Part shown: piece after piece, positions 5,131 through 5,513 of the stretch
Numbering within the stretch: position 1 is the stretch's first letter
Layout: each line of letters starts with the position of its first letter
DNA from: Nitrospirota bacterium
GTDB taxonomy: Bacteria; Nitrospirota; CAKKRA01; 9FT-COMBO-42-15
Reading direction: 5' to 3'
NCBI GenBank assembly: GCA_023248415.1
Contig: JAHFEP010000194.1
Location: forward strand, 1-5,513
DNA length: 5,513 nucleotides
Notes under the pieces: generated by a model
Seen by the model: only the letters and a program-made list of their open reading frames with translations
Told to the model about the DNA's origin: nothing
The model's database searches: none
Translations under genes and position numbers: made by a program

Positions 5131-5513
5131 AAGAGATTACTACAATTATTCGGAGGGACAAGCTTCCAGAGACAAAGCAGGTGCTTGACGAATTAGGGTA
5201 TACATCTCTCACCATTCAGAGCGTTGATGGAAGAGGTAAACAAAAGGGCGCAATGTTTGCTAAAATAGATGAAGATATGCCAGAAAGTTTTTCCACGACT
5301 GTCAAGCTAAAACCCACACCATCTACCTATGCCCTTGAGCATACACTGCCAAAGGTTGCGCTCTATGTGCCAAAGAGGATGCTCACAATAGTTGTGCCTG
5401 ATGATGTGGTGAACAAGGTTGTAAAATCATTAATCAAGGTCAATCAGACCGGCAGACATGGTGATGGGAAGATATTTGTATCGCCAATAGAAGGCGCTGT
5501 AAGGGTAAGAACA
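5127..5513 (+). CDS. nifI2: P-II family nitrogenase regulator NifI2 (3' end cut by window edge)
   Basis: The frame is open for 129 codons to the window edge. It starts MKEITTIIRRDKLPETKQVL and has the T-loop entry GRGKQKG (35-41). A long insert of about 40 residues follows (about 42-80, including FSTTVKLKPTPSTYALEHTLPK). The core strand RMLTIVVPDD, the B-loop TGRHGDGKIF (108-117) and the start of the C-loop, RVRT, complete the visible part. The extended T-loop separates NifI2 from NifI1 and from GlnB/GlnK; in NifI2 this loop is thought to contact nitrogenase. Probably only a few residues are missing, since GlnB proteins end soon after the RTGE motif. It acts with NifI1 in ammonium switch-off of nitrogenase. 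The two genes share GRGKQKG and GDGKIF, consistent with an old tandem duplication. Confidence 0.95.
   Translation, partial: MKEITTIIRRDKLPETKQVLDELGYTSLTIQSVDGRGKQKGAMFAKIDEDMPESFSTTVKLKPTPSTYALEHTLPKVALYVPKRMLTIVVPDDVVNKVVKSLIKVNQTGRHGDGKIFVSPIEGAVRVRT

Overview
The window is a dense run of nitrogen-fixation genes, all on the + strand: the 3' part of nifK, a natural nifE-nifN fusion, nifX, nifI1, and nifI2 running off the right edge. The organism is most likely an anaerobic bacterium of moderately low GC. The NifI1/NifI2 pair is, from established knowledge, confined to anaerobic diazotrophs (methanogens, Chlorobi, clostridia, sulfate reducers and similar lineages). The short dispersed repeats, including the TGTCATTGCGAG...CTCGCAATGACA palindrome, recall Nitrospirota or Desulfobacterota-type genomes. 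That lineage guess is inference and weak.

Layout. 2-1474 is the nitrogenase MoFe protein beta chain, missing only its extreme N-terminus. 1475-1634 is an intergenic gap filled mostly by a large palindrome. 1635-4322 is an 895-codon NifE-NifN fusion, the FeMo-cofactor assembly scaffold. 4319-4714 is a NifX-family cofactor carrier with an ATGA overlap to nifEN. 4715-4812 is a short gap made of a heptanucleotide array and its inverted copy. 4813-5130 and 5127-5513 are nifI1 and nifI2, again joined by an ATGA overlap. No gene-free stretch exceeds 300 bases.

How they work together. NifEN matures the cofactor precursor, NifX carries or holds cofactor intermediates, NifK (with NifD, presumably just upstream) is the catalytic component, and NifI1/NifI2 shut the finished enzyme off when fixed nitrogen is available. 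Structural, assembly and post-translational control genes therefore lie in one collinear unit. NifI1/NifI2 here sit after nifX rather than between nifH and nifD.

The most unusual signal is a second layer of structure inside the genes. The nifEN reading frame contains two approximately 50-bp palindromes of one family, read through in frame. It also contains four different tandem arrays whose unit is always 7 bp, and a perfect 18-bp stem with an 8-base loop. A fifth heptanucleotide array supplies the nifX stop codon. The conserved catalytic and cluster-binding positions are intact, so the gene appears to have tolerated repeated small insertions or conversions in its loops.
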